From G963674685 sp964591275 (GTDB taxonomy: Bacteria > Lernaellota > Lernaellaia > JACKCT01), in contig CAZQAE010000135.1 in NCBI GenBank assembly GCA_964591275.1, positions 1 to 7,072 on the forward strand: a stretch of DNA of 7,072 bases, in the 5' to 3' direction. Position 1 is the stretch's first letter. Every line of letters starts with the position of its first letter. The notes under the pieces are model-generated. The model saw nothing but the letters and a program-made list of their open reading frames with translations. It made no database searches and had not been told where the DNA came from. A program made the position numbers and the translations under genes. Positions 6,089-7,072 of this stretch are shown in pieces.

Positions 6089-7072
6089 ATGAATCAGAAA
6101 GAAAAATGGGGAGATCGTAAAAAGCTCATGCTTGCGGCAGGCGGAATTCTGCTGCTGGGCGTCGTATCTCTTTTATCTTTGTATTTACGGGAGTTCGTGA
6201 AATGCCACCATGACGTCACCATTTACGCGCAGGCCGCCCGCAACCTGGCCGACGGCAAGGGACTAACGACGAACCTTCGTTATGTATTCGAAGTGCCGAT
6301 GACACCGCTAGTCGACGGACAACTGTCCTGGCAGTATTTGCGAAACCTGGGCCAGCCGTTTTTTCTCTGGGCGCCCATCAAGCTCTCCGGCGGAAGCGAA
6401 ACATCCATTCTGATCTTTTCTTCCCTCGTGTTTTTTCTGACGCTCATTCCATTTTACCTTATCACCAAAAAATTATCCGATCCGCTCACCGGCGTTGTCG
6501 CGTGTGTTTTATGCCTTTTGGATCAATGGATCCTCCGCGTCGGGTATCAGGGATTCACGCAAGTGCCCTTCCTGTTTTTTATGACATGGTGTTTCTATTT
6601 CTTTATCCGCGATGAACGACATGACGCCAGGTCGCTTTGCGTATCAGCGCTACTTCTCGGCGCGGCCTCCTATTTTCGCGAAGATGCCCGCTACATCGCC
6701 ATCGCCATGATCGCGTACCTGGTGATCATACTGCGCGGTCGGACGCGCCTATGGAAACCGATATTGCTCTATGGGATTTTCTTTGCGGCGACTCTGCCGC
6801 GCTCGTTATATTTTCTGCACTATTTCGGCACAACCACAACGCCCTATGTTTCATTTCTGTTATTGAACTTCCTTGAACCCTATCCCAGTTGGATAGCCAC
6901 GAGCTATCTGGACCTGCCTTCGGTCAAGGAGATCATTGTCTCCTATCCCCTGGATCTTTTTGAAAGGGGGCTGCATTTTCTTTGGCGAAGTTTATGGTTG
7001 ATTCCAAAATTGCACGCGACCACCATGCTTTTGACGATCCTCGGTCTGCCCATAGTCATGCGCAGTAAGACG
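6089..7072 (+). CDS. GT-C family membrane glycosyltransferase, ArnT/PMT-like (3' end off window)
   Basis: The frame from ATG 6089 stays open to the window edge (328 codons), so the C-terminus is missing. GGGA at 6078-6081 sits 7 bases before the start. After a basic N-terminus and a first membrane helix (about 12-34), the periplasmic loop begins CHHDVTIYAQAARNLADGKG (39-58). This is the typical first-loop signature of GT-C enzymes: an acidic residue (Asp42), a Tyr and A-R-N-L-A-x-G-x-G. Further hydrophobic segments lie at about 105-125, 132-150, 158-174, 200-216 and 222-246, and YFREDARYIA (195-204) recalls the conserved cytoplasmic loop between helices. GT-C enzymes take a sugar from a polyprenyl-phosphate carrier and attach it outside the inner membrane to lipid A, a polysaccharide or protein. 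Downstream of an ArnC/GtrB-type transferase it is a natural partner using the sugar-phospholipid made by that enzyme. The acceptor is unknown, and PMT_2 versus a more distant family cannot be settled here. Confidence 0.82.
   Translation, partial: MNQKEKWGDRKKLMLAAGGILLLGVVSLLSLYLREFVKCHHDVTIYAQAARNLADGKGLTTNLRYVFEVPMTPLVDGQLSWQYLRNLGQPFFLWAPIKLSGGSETSILIFSSLVFFLTLIPFYLITKKLSDPLTGVVACVLCLLDQWILRVGYQGFTQVPFLFFMTWCFYFFIRDERHDARSLCVSALLLGAASYFREDARYIAIAMIAYLVIILRGRTRLWKPILLYGIFFAATLPRSLYFLHYFGTTTTPYVSFLLLNFLEPYPSWIATSYLDLPSVKEIIVSYPLDLFERGLHFLWRSLWLIPKLHATTMLLTILGLPIVMRSKT

Overview
The window looks like chromosome from an uncultured, diderm (Gram-negative type) bacterium of moderate G+C content. 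It holds a lipoprotein with a lipobox and a long Asp-rich linker, an undecaprenyl-phosphate-type sugar transferase, a WecE-type sugar aminotransferase, a GT-C glycosyltransferase and a PlsC-type acyltransferase. Asp-rich linkers after the lipid-anchored Cys recall environmental delta-proteobacterial or Myxococcota-like lineages, but that is only an impression. I see no phage, transposon, CRISPR, rRNA or tRNA gene.

Left part (1-2115): a secreted protein of unknown function runs leftwards off the window edge. It has a possible caspase-like His/Cys pair, and its ribosome binding site plus start codon are tandemly duplicated. About 200 bp away, in the opposite direction, lies a membrane-bound LPLAT/PlsC acyltransferase (1051-2115).

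Middle (2112-3875): a lipoprotein with an Asp-rich linker, an ADP-ribosylglycohydrolase domain and a C-terminal PKD domain lies on the minus strand. It meets the acyltransferase tail to tail with a 4-bp stop-codon overlap. Its upstream region is shared with the rightward operon and holds a perfect 15-bp palindrome and a strong sigma70-like promoter facing right.

Right part (3876-7072): a probable operon encodes a GT2 polyprenyl-phosphate sugar transferase (ArnC/GtrB type), a 21-codon mini-ORF, a WecE-type PLP aminotransferase and a GT-C multi-spanning glycosyltransferase that runs off the window. The logic resembles the Arn lipid A pathway: make an amino sugar, load it on undecaprenyl phosphate, transfer it outside the inner membrane. 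The aminotransferase, however, is closer to WecE (dTDP-4-amino-4,6-dideoxyhexose) than to ArnB. This gene carries an in-frame TGA that splits it into two pieces in the same frame. Compared with E. coli WecE as I remember it, the TGA looks like one extra codon.

The points most worth a second look are the in-frame TGA in wecE, the duplicated translation start at the left, the putative cysteine-protease-like secreted protein, the extracytoplasmic ADP-ribosylglycohydrolase and the Arn-like cassette built around a WecE enzyme.
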